64,000 nucleotides of DNA from the NCBI RefSeq assembly GCF_003259375.1, contig NZ_QLLN01000009.1, forward strand, positions 1-64,000, given 5' to 3'. The notes under the pieces were generated by a model, which made no database searches, was not told where the DNA came from, and saw only the letters and a list, made by a program, of their open reading frames with translations. Position numbers and translations under genes: made by a program. Positions 27,834 to 35,913 of the stretch are shown here, in pieces (the stretch's first letter is position 1; each line of letters starts with the position of its first letter). The DNA is from Arenibacter echinorum. Its GTDB lineage: Bacteria; Bacteroidota; Bacteroidia; Flavobacteriales; Flavobacteriaceae.

Positions 27834-29756
27834 ATGCTGTTTAAACATCCGGAACTCCTTTGGGCCCTTTTACTTCTCCTTATTCCTATTTTCATTCATC
27901 TTTTCCAACTCCGTAGATTTAAGAAAACCCCATTTACCAATGTAAAAATCTTAAAAAAGGTAGTGGCGGAATCCAGAAAGAGCAACTCCCTAAAAAAATG
28001 GCTACTGTTATTTACTCGCCTTTTGCTGCTAACTGCACTTATTGTTGCTTTTGCCCAACCCTTTATTCCTGGAAAATCAGCACTAAAAAGTAACGAAATA
28101 GTTATTTACCTTGATAATTCCCTAAGTATGCAAGCCAAAATGGGAACAGCTACCTTATTGGAAAATATGGTACAAGGAATTCTAAAATCTGTTCCTGAAG
28201 AAAATATTTTCACTCTTTTTACCAACGATAAAATATTTCGTGAGGTCCGTATTGGAGATATTAAAAACGATTTGCTTGCCCTCCTTTATTCCAAGAACCA
28301 ATTACAGCTAAAAGAAATTAATTTAAAGGCCAGAACCTTATTCTCGGAAGCTGAAGGTACGCGTAAAGATCTTGTCTTGATTTCCGATTTTCAAAAGAGT
28401 ATTAATTCACCTACTACAGACTCGCTCCCCGATATAAATAGGCATTTGGTAAAATTGATACCGGAAAACCTTGTTAATATTTCAATCGATACTGTATTTA
28501 TCAATACTATTTCCTCAGAGAATTTAGATTTAAAAAGCATACTCTCTACCAACACTGAATTGGACAACACTCCGGTTTCTCTTTACAATGGAGAAAAATT
28601 GATTGCAAAAACATCGGTTACCTTCAATAAGAATAAAAAGGGCGAGGTAATTTTTACCATTCCGGCAAACGAACTTATCAATGGCGAAATTGTGATCACC
28701 GATGCAGGACTTAATTATGACAATCAACTTTACTTCAATTTAGCCAAGCAAGATAAAATTAAGGTGCTATCCATAGGGGATGCCGATAGTGATTACTTGA
28801 AGCGTATTTTTGATGAGGAGGTATTTCAGTATTCCAATCTCAACTTAAAATCATTGAATTACAGCCTATTGGAGTCGCAAAATTTGATTATACTAAATGA
28901 ACTTAACTCTGTCCCCATAGCCTTGCAAAATGCTCTACAAGCCTTTAAAAATAACGGAGGCAGTTTAGTAATTGTTCCAAGTGGCCAGGCCAATTTGGAA
29001 AATTACAATTCCTTTTTAATAGGGCTTTCCAATACTATGCTAATTTCTTCGGTGGTGGAAGAAAGAAAAATTAGTCAGATTGCCTTTGCCCATCCTTTGT
29101 ATAAAAATGTGTTCGAAAAAGAAGTAACCAATTTCCAATATCCCTCCGTAAATTCATTCTATAGTATTAAATCGGCCATGCCAAAAATACTTTCTTACCA
29201 AAGTGGTGATCCGTTTTTGGTAGGGGAAAACGGCACTTATTTATTTACAGCATCCATATCCAAGGAAAATTCAAATATTTTAAATTCTCCCTTAATTGTG
29301 CCAACCTTGTACAACATGGGTATGGCAAGTCTTAAGATTCCCAAAATTTATGAGATGATAGGTGGCAAAACCACCGTTGATATTCCCGTTAATCTTACAA
29401 AAGATCGGATTTTGAAAGTGTCCCAAAAAGATTTCGAATTTATACCCTTTCAACAATCTTTTACCAACAAAACCACCTTAACTTTTGATGATTATCCTGA
29501 GGTTTCCGGGATATACGATATAACGGACGAAGGAAAGATAGTTAAGTACATCAGTTTCAACTTTCCTAGGACAGAAAGCCAGCTACAATATATGAATCTA
29601 GATGAGCTCAATGCTAGTAGTAAAAACGACAATGTTGCAGCATTGTTCCAAAATATAGAAAAAGACAATAGCATCAACGAGCTTTGGAAATGGTTTGTTA
29701 TTTTAGCACTAGCATTTATATTTATTGAAGTTCTTATCCAAAAATTTCTGAAATGA
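27834..29756 (+). CDS. BatA/aerotolerance N-terminal domain protein with vWA-like domain
   Basis: 640 residues from ATG 27834. An upstream in-frame ATG at 27762 is rejected because a TATATTTG -7 box lies at 27809-27816, between the two. The protein opens with the BatA-type anchor MLFKHPELLWALLLLLIPIFIHLFQLRR. A second helix follows at about residues 60-77. A vWA-like domain has the MIDAS motif DNSLS (about residues 93-97). A long beta-rich region with a GATase-like segment (IILNELNSVP...GGSLVIVPSG) precedes the C-terminal membrane helix (WFVILALAFIFIEVLIQKF). Related proteins act with MoxR/Bat systems in envelope stress. The next gene overlaps it by 4 nt. Confidence 0.82.
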   Translation: MLFKHPELLWALLLLLIPIFIHLFQLRRFKKTPFTNVKILKKVVAESRKSNSLKKWLLLFTRLLLLTALIVAFAQPFIPGKSALKSNEIVIYLDNSLSMQAKMGTATLLENMVQGILKSVPEENIFTLFTNDKIFREVRIGDIKNDLLALLYSKNQLQLKEINLKARTLFSEAEGTRKDLVLISDFQKSINSPTTDSLPDINRHLVKLIPENLVNISIDTVFINTISSENLDLKSILSTNTELDNTPVSLYNGEKLIAKTSVTFNKNKKGEVIFTIPANELINGEIVITDAGLNYDNQLYFNLAKQDKIKVLSIGDADSDYLKRIFDEEVFQYSNLNLKSLNYSLLESQNLIILNELNSVPIALQNALQAFKNNGGSLVIVPSGQANLENYNSFLIGLSNTMLISSVVEERKISQIAFAHPLYKNVFEKEVTNFQYPSVNSFYSIKSAMPKILSYQSGDPFLVGENGTYLFTASISKENSNILNSPLIVPTLYNMGMASLKIPKIYEMIGGKTTVDIPVNLTKDRILKVSQKDFEFIPFQQSFTNKTTLTFDDYPEVSGIYDITDEGKIVKYISFNFPRTESQLQYMNLDELNASSKNDNVAALFQNIEKDNSINELWKWFVILALAFIFIEVLIQKFLK

Positions 29757-31006
29757 ACATACTTTTAAAATCGGCCAAGATTGTTTCTCCTTCCAACAAG
29801 GAACTTCATTTAAAAAAGCGCGATATTTTTATAAAAAACGGGGTAATTGAAGATATTGCTGCCAATTTGGATGTTCAAGGAAAAACAAAGGTCATCCAAT
29901 ATAAGAACCTACATGTATCCCTAGGATGGTTCGATTCCAGCGTAAGTTTTGGCGAACCGGGCTATGAGGAAAGGGAAACCATTGAAAATGGATTATACAC
30001 AGCGGCAAGAAGTGGTTTTACCGATATAGTCCTAAACCCCAATACCAACCCCCTCCCAGATAGCAGCTCCGACATTGTCTTTTTAAAGAATGCCTCCAAA
30101 AATGCGGCTACTACCCTTCATGCCTTAGGAACTTTGACCGTTAAGTCTGAAGGAGAAAGTTTGGCCGAACTATATGATATGAAAACTGCCGGTGCAGTAG
30201 GGTTTTATGATTACAAATTACCTTTAAGAAACTCGAACCTTCTCAAAATTTCCCTCCAATATGCCCATAATTTCAGTGGCCTTGTGCATTCTTTTCCAAT
30301 GGATTTACAGATTGCGGGAAAAGGAATTGTGAATGAAGGTGAAGTATCTACAAAACTAGGCCTAAAAGGAATTCCTAATTTGGCCGAGGAGCTAAATATT
30401 GTTAGGGATCTGTTCATATTGGAATATACGGGTGGAAAACTGCACATCCCCACTATTTCAACGGCCAATTCCGTAAAACTAATTGGGGAGGCTAAAAAAA
30501 AGGGATTGGATGTTAGCTGCAGCGTGGCTGTACACAACCTATGCTTCACCGATGATACTTTGACAGAGTTCGACTCCCTCTTTAAATTGATGCCTCCACT
30601 TAGGACCCAATCGGACCGTAAGGCCTTGATCAAGGGATTAAGCGATGGAACCATAGATTTTGTTACCTCAGACCATAGGCCTATGGATATTGAACACAAA
30701 AGAGTGGAATTCGATAATGCCTCGGACGGCACTATAGGTCTGGAAAGCGCTTTTGGAATGTTAAATCAGATTTTTGATCTTGATACCACCATATCCCTTC
30801 TTACGAAAGGTCGCGAAAGATATGGCATTGAAACTCCTGTGCTGAAAGTAGGTGAAAATGCAGCGCTTACCTTATTCGACCCCGATCAGGAATATACCTT
30901 TGAAGAAGAGGACATTTTATCCAATTCAAAGAATAGCTGCTTTTTGGGAAGTAAACTTAAAGGAAAGGTTTACGGAATTGTATCCAACAATCAAATAATT
31001 AACTAA
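29753..31006 (+). CDS. Dihydroorotase-like amidohydrolase lacking metal ligands (probable pseudoenzyme)
   Basis: 417 residues. The class I dihydroorotase fold is clear: GEPGYEERETIENG, NEGEVSTKLGLKGIPNLAEELN, GGKLHIPTISTANSVKLIGEAKKKG, MPPLRTQSDRKALIKGLSDGTIDFVTSDHRP and DGTIGLESAFGML align block by block. The catalytic metal ligands are replaced: the His-x-His-x-x-Arg of the first strand (normally DIHVHLREPG) reads DSSVSFGEPG, the usual HCED is HSFPMD-like with the His displaced, and HIAHVST is HIPTIST. Only the late Asp-His pair (SDHRP) survives. It probably does not hydrolyse dihydroorotate. Inactive dihydroorotase homologues elsewhere have structural roles, for example with aspartate transcarbamoylase in Pseudomonas. 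It overlaps the BatA-like gene by 4 nt. Confidence 0.8.
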   Translation: MNILLKSAKIVSPSNKELHLKKRDIFIKNGVIEDIAANLDVQGKTKVIQYKNLHVSLGWFDSSVSFGEPGYEERETIENGLYTAARSGFTDIVLNPNTNPLPDSSSDIVFLKNASKNAATTLHALGTLTVKSEGESLAELYDMKTAGAVGFYDYKLPLRNSNLLKISLQYAHNFSGLVHSFPMDLQIAGKGIVNEGEVSTKLGLKGIPNLAEELNIVRDLFILEYTGGKLHIPTISTANSVKLIGEAKKKGLDVSCSVAVHNLCFTDDTLTEFDSLFKLMPPLRTQSDRKALIKGLSDGTIDFVTSDHRPMDIEHKRVEFDNASDGTIGLESAFGMLNQIFDLDTTISLLTKGRERYGIETPVLKVGENAALTLFDPDQEYTFEEEDILSNSKNSCFLGSKLKGKVYGIVSNNQIIN

Positions 31007-31031
31007 ATTTATAGGAACTAAAAACTTAACG

Positions 31032-31349
31032 ATGGACCAGAAAACTATAAGTGAGGGAAAAACTATGGCATTAATCAGTTATATTACTGTTATTGGTCTG
31101 CTCATTGCCTTTATAGTAAACAGTGATAAAAAAAATGAATTTGTCAAATTCCATATTGGACAATCATTAAGGGTGTGGATCTTGGCCATTGCACTTTCCA
31201 TTGTCCTTGGACTTATAGCTGTTACAATGGGTATGGGTTTCCTCAGAATATTGCAGTGGGCCCCATGGGTTTTGGCTGTAATGGGTGCCATAAATGCCTA
31301 CAACGGCAAAATGGAAAAATTACCGATTATTGGAACCATTGGGGAATAA
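31032..31349 (+). CDS. Small membrane protein, DUF4870-like (copy 1)
   Basis: 105 residues. Begins MDQKTISEGKTMALISYITVIG, followed by helix 1 (about residues 13-30), a charged loop NSDKKNEFVKFHIGQSLR, helix 2 (WILAIALSIVLGLIAVTMG) and helix 3 (LQWAPWVLAVMGAINAYNG). The 'KNEFxxFHxxQxL' loop and three-helix layout are those of DUF4870/Tic20-like small membrane proteins of unknown function. It is paralogous to the next gene (31431) and separated from it by a terminator and a new promoter. Confidence 0.8.
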   Translation: MDQKTISEGKTMALISYITVIGLLIAFIVNSDKKNEFVKFHIGQSLRVWILAIALSIVLGLIAVTMGMGFLRILQWAPWVLAVMGAINAYNGKMEKLPIIGTIGE

Positions 31350-31372
31350 TTATAAGAATCAATATATTCAGG

Positions 31373-31397
31373 GAGGTCTAATAAGGCCTCTTTTTTT
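31373..31397 (+). terminator. Terminator between the tandem membrane-protein genes
   Basis: GAGGTC-taataa-GGCCTC hairpin (one G-U pair) followed by seven T. The T tract runs into the -33 TTG of the next promoter. Confidence 0.7.
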
Positions 31398-31425
31398 GTT
31401 CAAATTTTAAACTTGACTAACTTTG
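31396..31425 (+). promoter_or_regulatory. Consensus promoter of the second small membrane protein
   Basis: TTG (31396-31398), 19-nt spacer, TAACTTTG (31418-31425) is a full match to the Bacteroidota promoter. The ATG at 31431 lies only 5 nt after the -7 box, so the transcript should be leaderless or nearly so. Confidence 0.7.
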
Positions 31426-31430
31426 CCTCT

Positions 31431-31757
31431 ATGGATAATGTTATTAAGGAAGGAAAGACTACGGCAATTGTAGCTTACCTTACTATGGTTGGGGCTTTGA
31501 TTGCCATATCGATGAATTCAGATCCCAAGAACGAGTTTGCCCGGTTTCATACCCGACAAGCTTTTGGATTACATCTCGTATTCCTTGGCTTTGCTATTTT
31601 TTTAAGCAATTGGTACAATGAATATGCCTGGTACGGCCTTTATGTTTTTTATATTGTACTTTGGTTCTACGGCTTTCTCGGAGCCTTGAACAACAAAAAA
31701 CAAGAGGTGCCCGTACTCGGTCCCTATTTTCAAAAATGGTTCACTTTTATATCTTAG
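31431..31757 (+). CDS. Small membrane protein, DUF4870-like (copy 2)
   Basis: 108 residues from ATG 31431; a TTG start at 31413 lies within the promoter and is rejected. The N-terminus MDNVIKEGKTTAIVAYLTMVGALIA aligns without gaps after the first few residues to the gene at 31032, followed by the same NSDPKNEFARFHTRQAFG loop and two further membrane helices (LVFLGFAIFLSNW, LYVFYIVLWFYGFLGALN). It is a tandem duplicate that has diverged. Function unknown. The esterase gene starts 1 nt after its stop, so the two are cotranscribed. Confidence 0.8.
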   Translation: MDNVIKEGKTTAIVAYLTMVGALIAISMNSDPKNEFARFHTRQAFGLHLVFLGFAIFLSNWYNEYAWYGLYVFYIVLWFYGFLGALNNKKQEVPVLGPYFQKWFTFIS

Positions 31758-31758
31758 A

Positions 31759-32418
31759 ATGACTACAGCTCCCCTATCATTGGAACATCTTATTAGACCA
31801 TCAAATATTACCGAGGGTAAGCCTCCAGTGCTGTTCATGTTCCACGGCTATGGCAGCAATGAGGAAGATCTGTTTTCCTTTGCTTCAGAACTCCCCAAAG
31901 AACTTTGTATCATATCCGTTAGGGCCCCCTACCCTATGCAACCCTATGGCAATGCTTGGTATGCTATTAACTTTGAAGCTGAAAAAGGCAAATGGAACAA
32001 TGAGGAAGAAGCGGTTCTTTCCAGGGATAAGATTAAAATATTTATAGAGGAAGCTTGCAAAACCTATGGGCTGGACGAAAAAAATGTAACCCTCTTAGGA
32101 TTCAGCCAAGGCACCATCCTGAGTTATGCAGTAGCCTTGTCCTACCCTGATCTGGTCAAAAATGTAATAGCCCTTAGTGGTTATATCAATGAAAACCTCA
32201 TTTTGAAGGACTATAAGGAAAACAACTTCAAAAATCTAAAGATTTATGTCTCCCACGGAAGTGTAGATCAGGTAATTCCAGTCGCCTGGGCCCAACAAGC
32301 GCCCGGCATTTTAAAGGATCTAAAGATAGACCATGTATATGAGGAATTCCCGGTTGGCCATGGTGTGGCCCCCCAAAATTTCTACTCCTTCAAGACATGG
32401 CTACAGGATAAAATTTAA
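31759..32418 (+). CDS. Alpha/beta hydrolase, phospholipase/carboxylesterase type
   Basis: 219 residues, cytosolic. Blocks: oxyanion strand FMFHGYGSNEEDLFSFA (about residues 23-40), nucleophile elbow LLGFSQGTILSYA (Ser about residue 116), acid in YVSHGSVDQVIPV (Asp about residue 172), His in FPVGHGVAPQNF (about residue 201). This is the carboxylesterase / acyl-protein thioesterase fold and length. It hydrolyses short-chain esters or acyl groups; the substrate is unknown. It follows the small membrane protein with a 1-nt gap. Its stop overlaps by 4 nt the end of the convergent gene 32415-32909. Confidence 0.9.
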   Translation: MTTAPLSLEHLIRPSNITEGKPPVLFMFHGYGSNEEDLFSFASELPKELCIISVRAPYPMQPYGNAWYAINFEAEKGKWNNEEEAVLSRDKIKIFIEEACKTYGLDEKNVTLLGFSQGTILSYAVALSYPDLVKNVIALSGYINENLILKDYKENNFKNLKIYVSHGSVDQVIPVAWAQQAPGILKDLKIDHVYEEFPVGHGVAPQNFYSFKTWLQDKI

Positions 32419-32909
32419 TTGCTACGGGTGTACAACAAGTGGTCCATCAAAGAAAAATCCACACCCAGATCATCCTTAAGTTCATACTTGATCAATACTT
32501 CTCCCCAATATTTCCCATCCGAGAAATCGGCCAAAATCCATTTATGGTTTAAAATCTTGATCTTGTTTATTTTAAAATCGTTTTCCATACCCTCATACGG
32601 GATTAGGGGGTTATCCCCCTTACTCTCATTGGTCTCCAATAATTTATCCGATATATAGAGACTAGGGTCCTTCAAATTTAGATGGTCGTAATAGGCCAAG
32701 GCATCATCATTATTTTCCAAAGAAAAATATTGGTTGTCCAAAACCTTTATATGTAGTTTCTGTATGGAATCCTCCAATTGGGAAAGCTGCTCTTCCTGGG
32801 ACTCGATTTTTGTGTTTTTTGCCTTCACCATATTATTGGTACTTACAAATTGGTAAAGTGCTATTAGCGTAACGAATATGAACAAATACAAGTAAATCTT
32901 ATGTTTCAT
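32415..32909 (-). CDS. Membrane-anchored coiled-coil protein, function unknown
   Basis: 164 residues. One N-terminal membrane helix (IYLYLFIFVTLIALYQFV, about residues 4-21) is followed by a coiled coil (KNTKIESQEEQLSQLEDSIQKLHIKV, about residues 31-56). A globular C-terminal domain of about 100 residues contains ALAYYDHLNL and WILADFSDGKYWGEVLIKYEL. Similar small flavobacterial proteins are annotated only as hypothetical. The topology suggests a periplasmic domain. Convergent 4-nt overlap with the esterase gene. Confidence 0.75.
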   Translation of the reverse strand: MKHKIYLYLFIFVTLIALYQFVSTNNMVKAKNTKIESQEEQLSQLEDSIQKLHIKVLDNQYFSLENNDDALAYYDHLNLKDPSLYISDKLLETNESKGDNPLIPYEGMENDFKINKIKILNHKWILADFSDGKYWGEVLIKYELKDDLGVDFSLMDHLLYTRSN

Positions 32910-32988
32910 TCCCTTATTTTCTATTTTATTGGTTTAATAATAATTTTTATGTTGAAATATTTTCCTGAACTATGATCTATAGGGTTGT

Positions 32989-33753
32989 TTAAACCTCTAT
33001 AACCAAATTGTCATAAGCCAAATGCACATTATCCGGAAGCAGTTTCTCCACTTCATCATGAAAACCCAATAAGTGGCTTATATGGGTCAAATAAGCCGTT
33101 TTAGGCTTTACGATATCAATGAATTCCAAAGCTTCCTCCAAATTAAAATGGGAATGGTGGGGCTCTATTCGCAAGGCATTGACTACCAAGGTATTTACCC
33201 CCTTTATTTTTTCCATTTCTCCTTTTTCAATGCTTTTTACATCGGTTAGATAAACGAAGTCCTGTATTCTAAACCCAAAAACCTGTAATCTATTGTGTTG
33301 AGCCTCTACAGGTATGGCCATTAAGTTTCCTATCCTGAACGGCTTGTTATTTTTTATCGTATTGATCTCTACGGCAGGGGCACCAGGATATCTATTTTCA
33401 TCTGCGAATATATAATCGAACCGTCCTTTGATCGAAGTAACAACCCTCTCATGGGCATATATGGGAATATCCCCCTGCCTGAAAAAAAATGGTCTTATAT
33501 CATCTATTCCTGCTGTATGATCAGAATGTTCATGGGTAAATAAAATGCCATCGATCTTTACTACATTATTGCTAAGCATTTGCTGTCTAAAATCGGGGCC
33601 ACAATCTATTATAAAATTATAGGAATCCCAAGAAACCATTACCGAAACCCTCAGCCTTTTATCCTTGGAATTATTGCTTAAACAGACAGGGTGTTTGCTC
33701 CCAATTACGGGGATTCCCTGTGATGTTCCGGTACCTAGAAAAGTTATTTTCAA
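32989..33753 (-). CDS. MBL-fold metallo-hydrolase (PhnP / RNase Z-like)
   Basis: 254 residues. Metallo-beta-lactamase motifs: GTGTSQGIPVIG at the N-terminus (about residues 7-18), the metal motif THEHSDHTAGIDD (HxHxDH, about residues 74-86), EAQHNRLQVFGFRI, YLTDVKSI (Asp ligand) and YLTHISHLLGFHDEV (final His). It lacks the Zn ribbon and exosite expected of RNase Z and fits the PhnP-like cyclic-phosphate phosphodiesterase group. No phn genes are near, so the substrate is open. The promoter -7 box TAAATTTG (33779-33772, minus) lies back-to-back with that of the divergent gene 33842. Confidence 0.88.
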   Translation of the reverse strand: MKITFLGTGTSQGIPVIGSKHPVCLSNNSKDKRLRVSVMVSWDSYNFIIDCGPDFRQQMLSNNVVKIDGILFTHEHSDHTAGIDDIRPFFFRQGDIPIYAHERVVTSIKGRFDYIFADENRYPGAPAVEINTIKNNKPFRIGNLMAIPVEAQHNRLQVFGFRIQDFVYLTDVKSIEKGEMEKIKGVNTLVVNALRIEPHHSHFNLEEALEFIDIVKPKTAYLTHISHLLGFHDEVEKLLPDNVHLAYDNLVIEV

Positions 33754-33771
33754 TCTTATATCTATTTAATC

Positions 33772-33821
33772 CAAATTTATAACTAATTTATTTAATAGAT
33801 AGCTCAAACTTTTTAACTTTG
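33772..33821. promoter_or_regulatory. Back-to-back -7 boxes of divergent genes
   Basis: On the minus strand TAAATTTG (33779-33772) precedes the MBL gene by 19 nt. On the plus strand TAACTTTG (33814-33821) precedes the gene at 33842 by 20 nt. The two promoters must overlap in their upstream regions. Confidence 0.55.
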
Positions 33822-33841
33822 CTACAAGTAAAAAAGACACT

Positions 33842-35302
33842 ATGTCCACTATTTTTAAGAAAGAAATCGCTTTTACAAACGTACCGTCAATAAAGGCGAA
33901 AACCTTAAGGATAAACCTAAATCCTGATATTTATGGAACCTTTTCCGAAATAGGTGCCGGACAGGAGACTTCTGGGCATTTCTTTAAGTCTGGCGGTGCT
34001 TCTGGAACCATTGCCAAGGCAATGAGTGCATATGACAAAGATTTTAGTGATGCCATCTACGGAATAGAGGAAGACGGAAGATATGTAACCCAGTCTAGAT
34101 TAAAAAAGATGTTGGCCCATGAAATGGAAAACATGGACAACAGGATAAGTCGCGAACTACACCCGGACAGATTGTTCTTTTCCTACGCCAATACCGTTGC
34201 TACCATTGATTTCTCCAAGAGATATAAAGGCCATGGATGGATCGGAATCCGATACCAATTAGATCCCAAACAAAAAGAATTAAACGAAATTATCCTTCAT
34301 ATTCGCTTTAAACAAAATGAAGCGAGGTTGCAACAGGAAACCTTGGGTATTGTTGGTGTCAATCTTATTTACGGTGCATTTTATAAATACGACAAGCCTA
34401 GAAAATTACTAAAATACCTGTATGACCATATCGACAAGGATACGGTTGAATTAGATATGGTTAATTTTTCAGGACCAAATTTTGCGGAAGTGGACAATAG
34501 GTTGATGAGTTTACAGCTTGTTAAGAATGATATGACCGATGCCGTAATGTTTGGACCCGATGGCAATAATCTTTTGCCCGCGACCATTCTTTACAAGAAA
34601 AATATTTTGGCCTTACGTGGTAGCTTTAGACCAGTGACCATGGTTAATATGGATATGTTTAAAAAATCCTATGAAATTTTCATCAGGGAACCCAGTGTTG
34701 AGGAGGAAAATACCGTTGTAATTTTTGAAATTACCCTTTCCAACCTTCGCGCATCCGGGGAAATAGATGAACAAGATTTTATGGATCGGGCAGAACTTTT
34801 ATGTTCTTTGGGCCATACGGTAATGATTTCGAAATTTCAGGAGTACTTTAAACTCGTTGAATATTTTAGCAATTATACCAAATCCAAAATTGGCCTTACC
34901 ATGGGAGTGAACAATTTGGTCGATATTTTTGATGAAAAATACTACCGTCATCTTAGTGGAGGTATCCTAGAGGCATTTGGTAAATTATTCTTTAAAGATC
35001 TTAAAGTTTACCTATATCCAATGCGCAATGAGGAAACTGGGCAAATTATGACAAGTAACACCATAAAAGTCCACCCTAGAATGAAAGAATTGTACAAATT
35101 CTTCAAATACAATGGAAAGGTGATGGACATTATAGATTACGACCCGGAAATATTACATGTTTTCTCCAGGGATGTACTCAAAAAAATAATTAATGGTGAA
35201 GAAGGTTGGGAATCCGTACTTCCTGAGGGTATTGCGGAAATAATAAAAAAGAAAAAACTTTTTATCCGTAAACCCCTAGAGGAAGAACAGGAAAAAGTGT
35301 AA
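33842..35302 (+). CDS. Conserved cytosolic protein of unknown function (about 490 aa)
   Basis: 486 residues with no signal peptide or membrane helix. Distinctive blocks are INLNPDIYGTFSEIGAGQET (about residues 24-43), FFKSGGASGTIAKAMSAYD, LHPDRLFFSYANTVATIDF, NLIYGAFY, FGPDGNNLLPATILYKKN and MTSNTIKVHPRMKELYKFF. I believe the family is widespread in Bacteroidota and has sometimes been labelled as a TonB receptor or NMN adenylyltransferase, neither of which the sequence supports: there is no plug or barrel, and no HxGH nucleotidyltransferase motif. The GAGQETSGHFFKSGGASGT segment is glycine-rich and could be a ligand loop. It has its own promoter and terminator. Function is not assigned. Confidence 0.85.
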   Translation: MSTIFKKEIAFTNVPSIKAKTLRINLNPDIYGTFSEIGAGQETSGHFFKSGGASGTIAKAMSAYDKDFSDAIYGIEEDGRYVTQSRLKKMLAHEMENMDNRISRELHPDRLFFSYANTVATIDFSKRYKGHGWIGIRYQLDPKQKELNEIILHIRFKQNEARLQQETLGIVGVNLIYGAFYKYDKPRKLLKYLYDHIDKDTVELDMVNFSGPNFAEVDNRLMSLQLVKNDMTDAVMFGPDGNNLLPATILYKKNILALRGSFRPVTMVNMDMFKKSYEIFIREPSVEEENTVVIFEITLSNLRASGEIDEQDFMDRAELLCSLGHTVMISKFQEYFKLVEYFSNYTKSKIGLTMGVNNLVDIFDEKYYRHLSGGILEAFGKLFFKDLKVYLYPMRNEETGQIMTSNTIKVHPRMKELYKFFKYNGKVMDIIDYDPEILHVFSRDVLKKIINGEEGWESVLPEGIAEIIKKKKLFIRKPLEEEQEKV

Positions 35303-35322
35303 CACTTAAAAATATTTAATAG

Positions 35323-35357
35323 GTGGCTGTCTTAATATTTTGATTTAGGACAGCCAC
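35323..35357. terminator. Hairpin between convergent genes
   Basis: GTGGCTGTC and GACAGCCAC form a perfect 9-bp stem with a 17-nt AT-rich loop between the stop at 35302 and the convergent bcp gene. The T tract is weak in both directions. Confidence 0.55.
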
Positions 35358-35375
35358 TTGTTCATATACTACCAT

Positions 35376-35825
35376 TTATAGAAGTTGTGCAGCGTGATCC
35401 TTGGTCTTGACCTTATCAATTACCTTTTCCACAACTCCGTCCCCATCAATTACAAAAGTCATTCTATGAATACCATCATATTTTTTTCCCATAAACTGTT
35501 TTGGGCCCCAAACCCCAAAAATATTTATGATAGTATGGTCTTCATCCGCTAACAACGGAAAAGGAAATTGATATTTATTTTTAAAATTTAGTTGACGTTT
35601 CTCTGAGTCGGCACTTACCCCTAGGAGCTCAAAACCTTTTGCTTTTAGCTCGGTATAATTATCCCTCAAATTACAGGCTTCAGCGGTACATCCTGGAGTA
35701 CTTGCCTTGGGATAGAAAAAGACAATTAATTTTTTACCCTTATAGTCGGAAAGCTTAACAATAGTGCCGTTTTCATCCTTTGCCAAAAATGGGGGTACCT
35801 TATCCCCTACTTTTAAAGTCTTCAT
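35376..35825 (-). CDS. bcp: Thioredoxin-dependent peroxiredoxin, BCP/PrxQ type
   Basis: 149 residues. The peroxidatic Cys lies in FYPKASTPGCTAEACNLRDNY, with the second Cys five residues later, the atypical 2-Cys arrangement of PrxQ/BCP. LLGVSADSEKRQLNFKNKYQFPFPLLAD and GIHRMTFVIDGDGVV are further family blocks. It reduces H2O2 and organic hydroperoxides in the cytosol with thioredoxin as donor. It is divergent from nth, which repairs oxidised bases, so the two share a promoter region and a stress theme. Confidence 0.96.
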   Translation of the reverse strand: MKTLKVGDKVPPFLAKDENGTIVKLSDYKGKKLIVFFYPKASTPGCTAEACNLRDNYTELKAKGFELLGVSADSEKRQLNFKNKYQFPFPLLADEDHTIINIFGVWGPKQFMGKKYDGIHRMTFVIDGDGVVEKVIDKVKTKDHAAQLL

Positions 35826-35913
35826 AGTTAAATTTTAAGTAAATTTATATTTAAAAATACACCCAAACGAATGGGCGTTGCCATATTTATATTTTTATAA
35901 AATTACGCAATAA

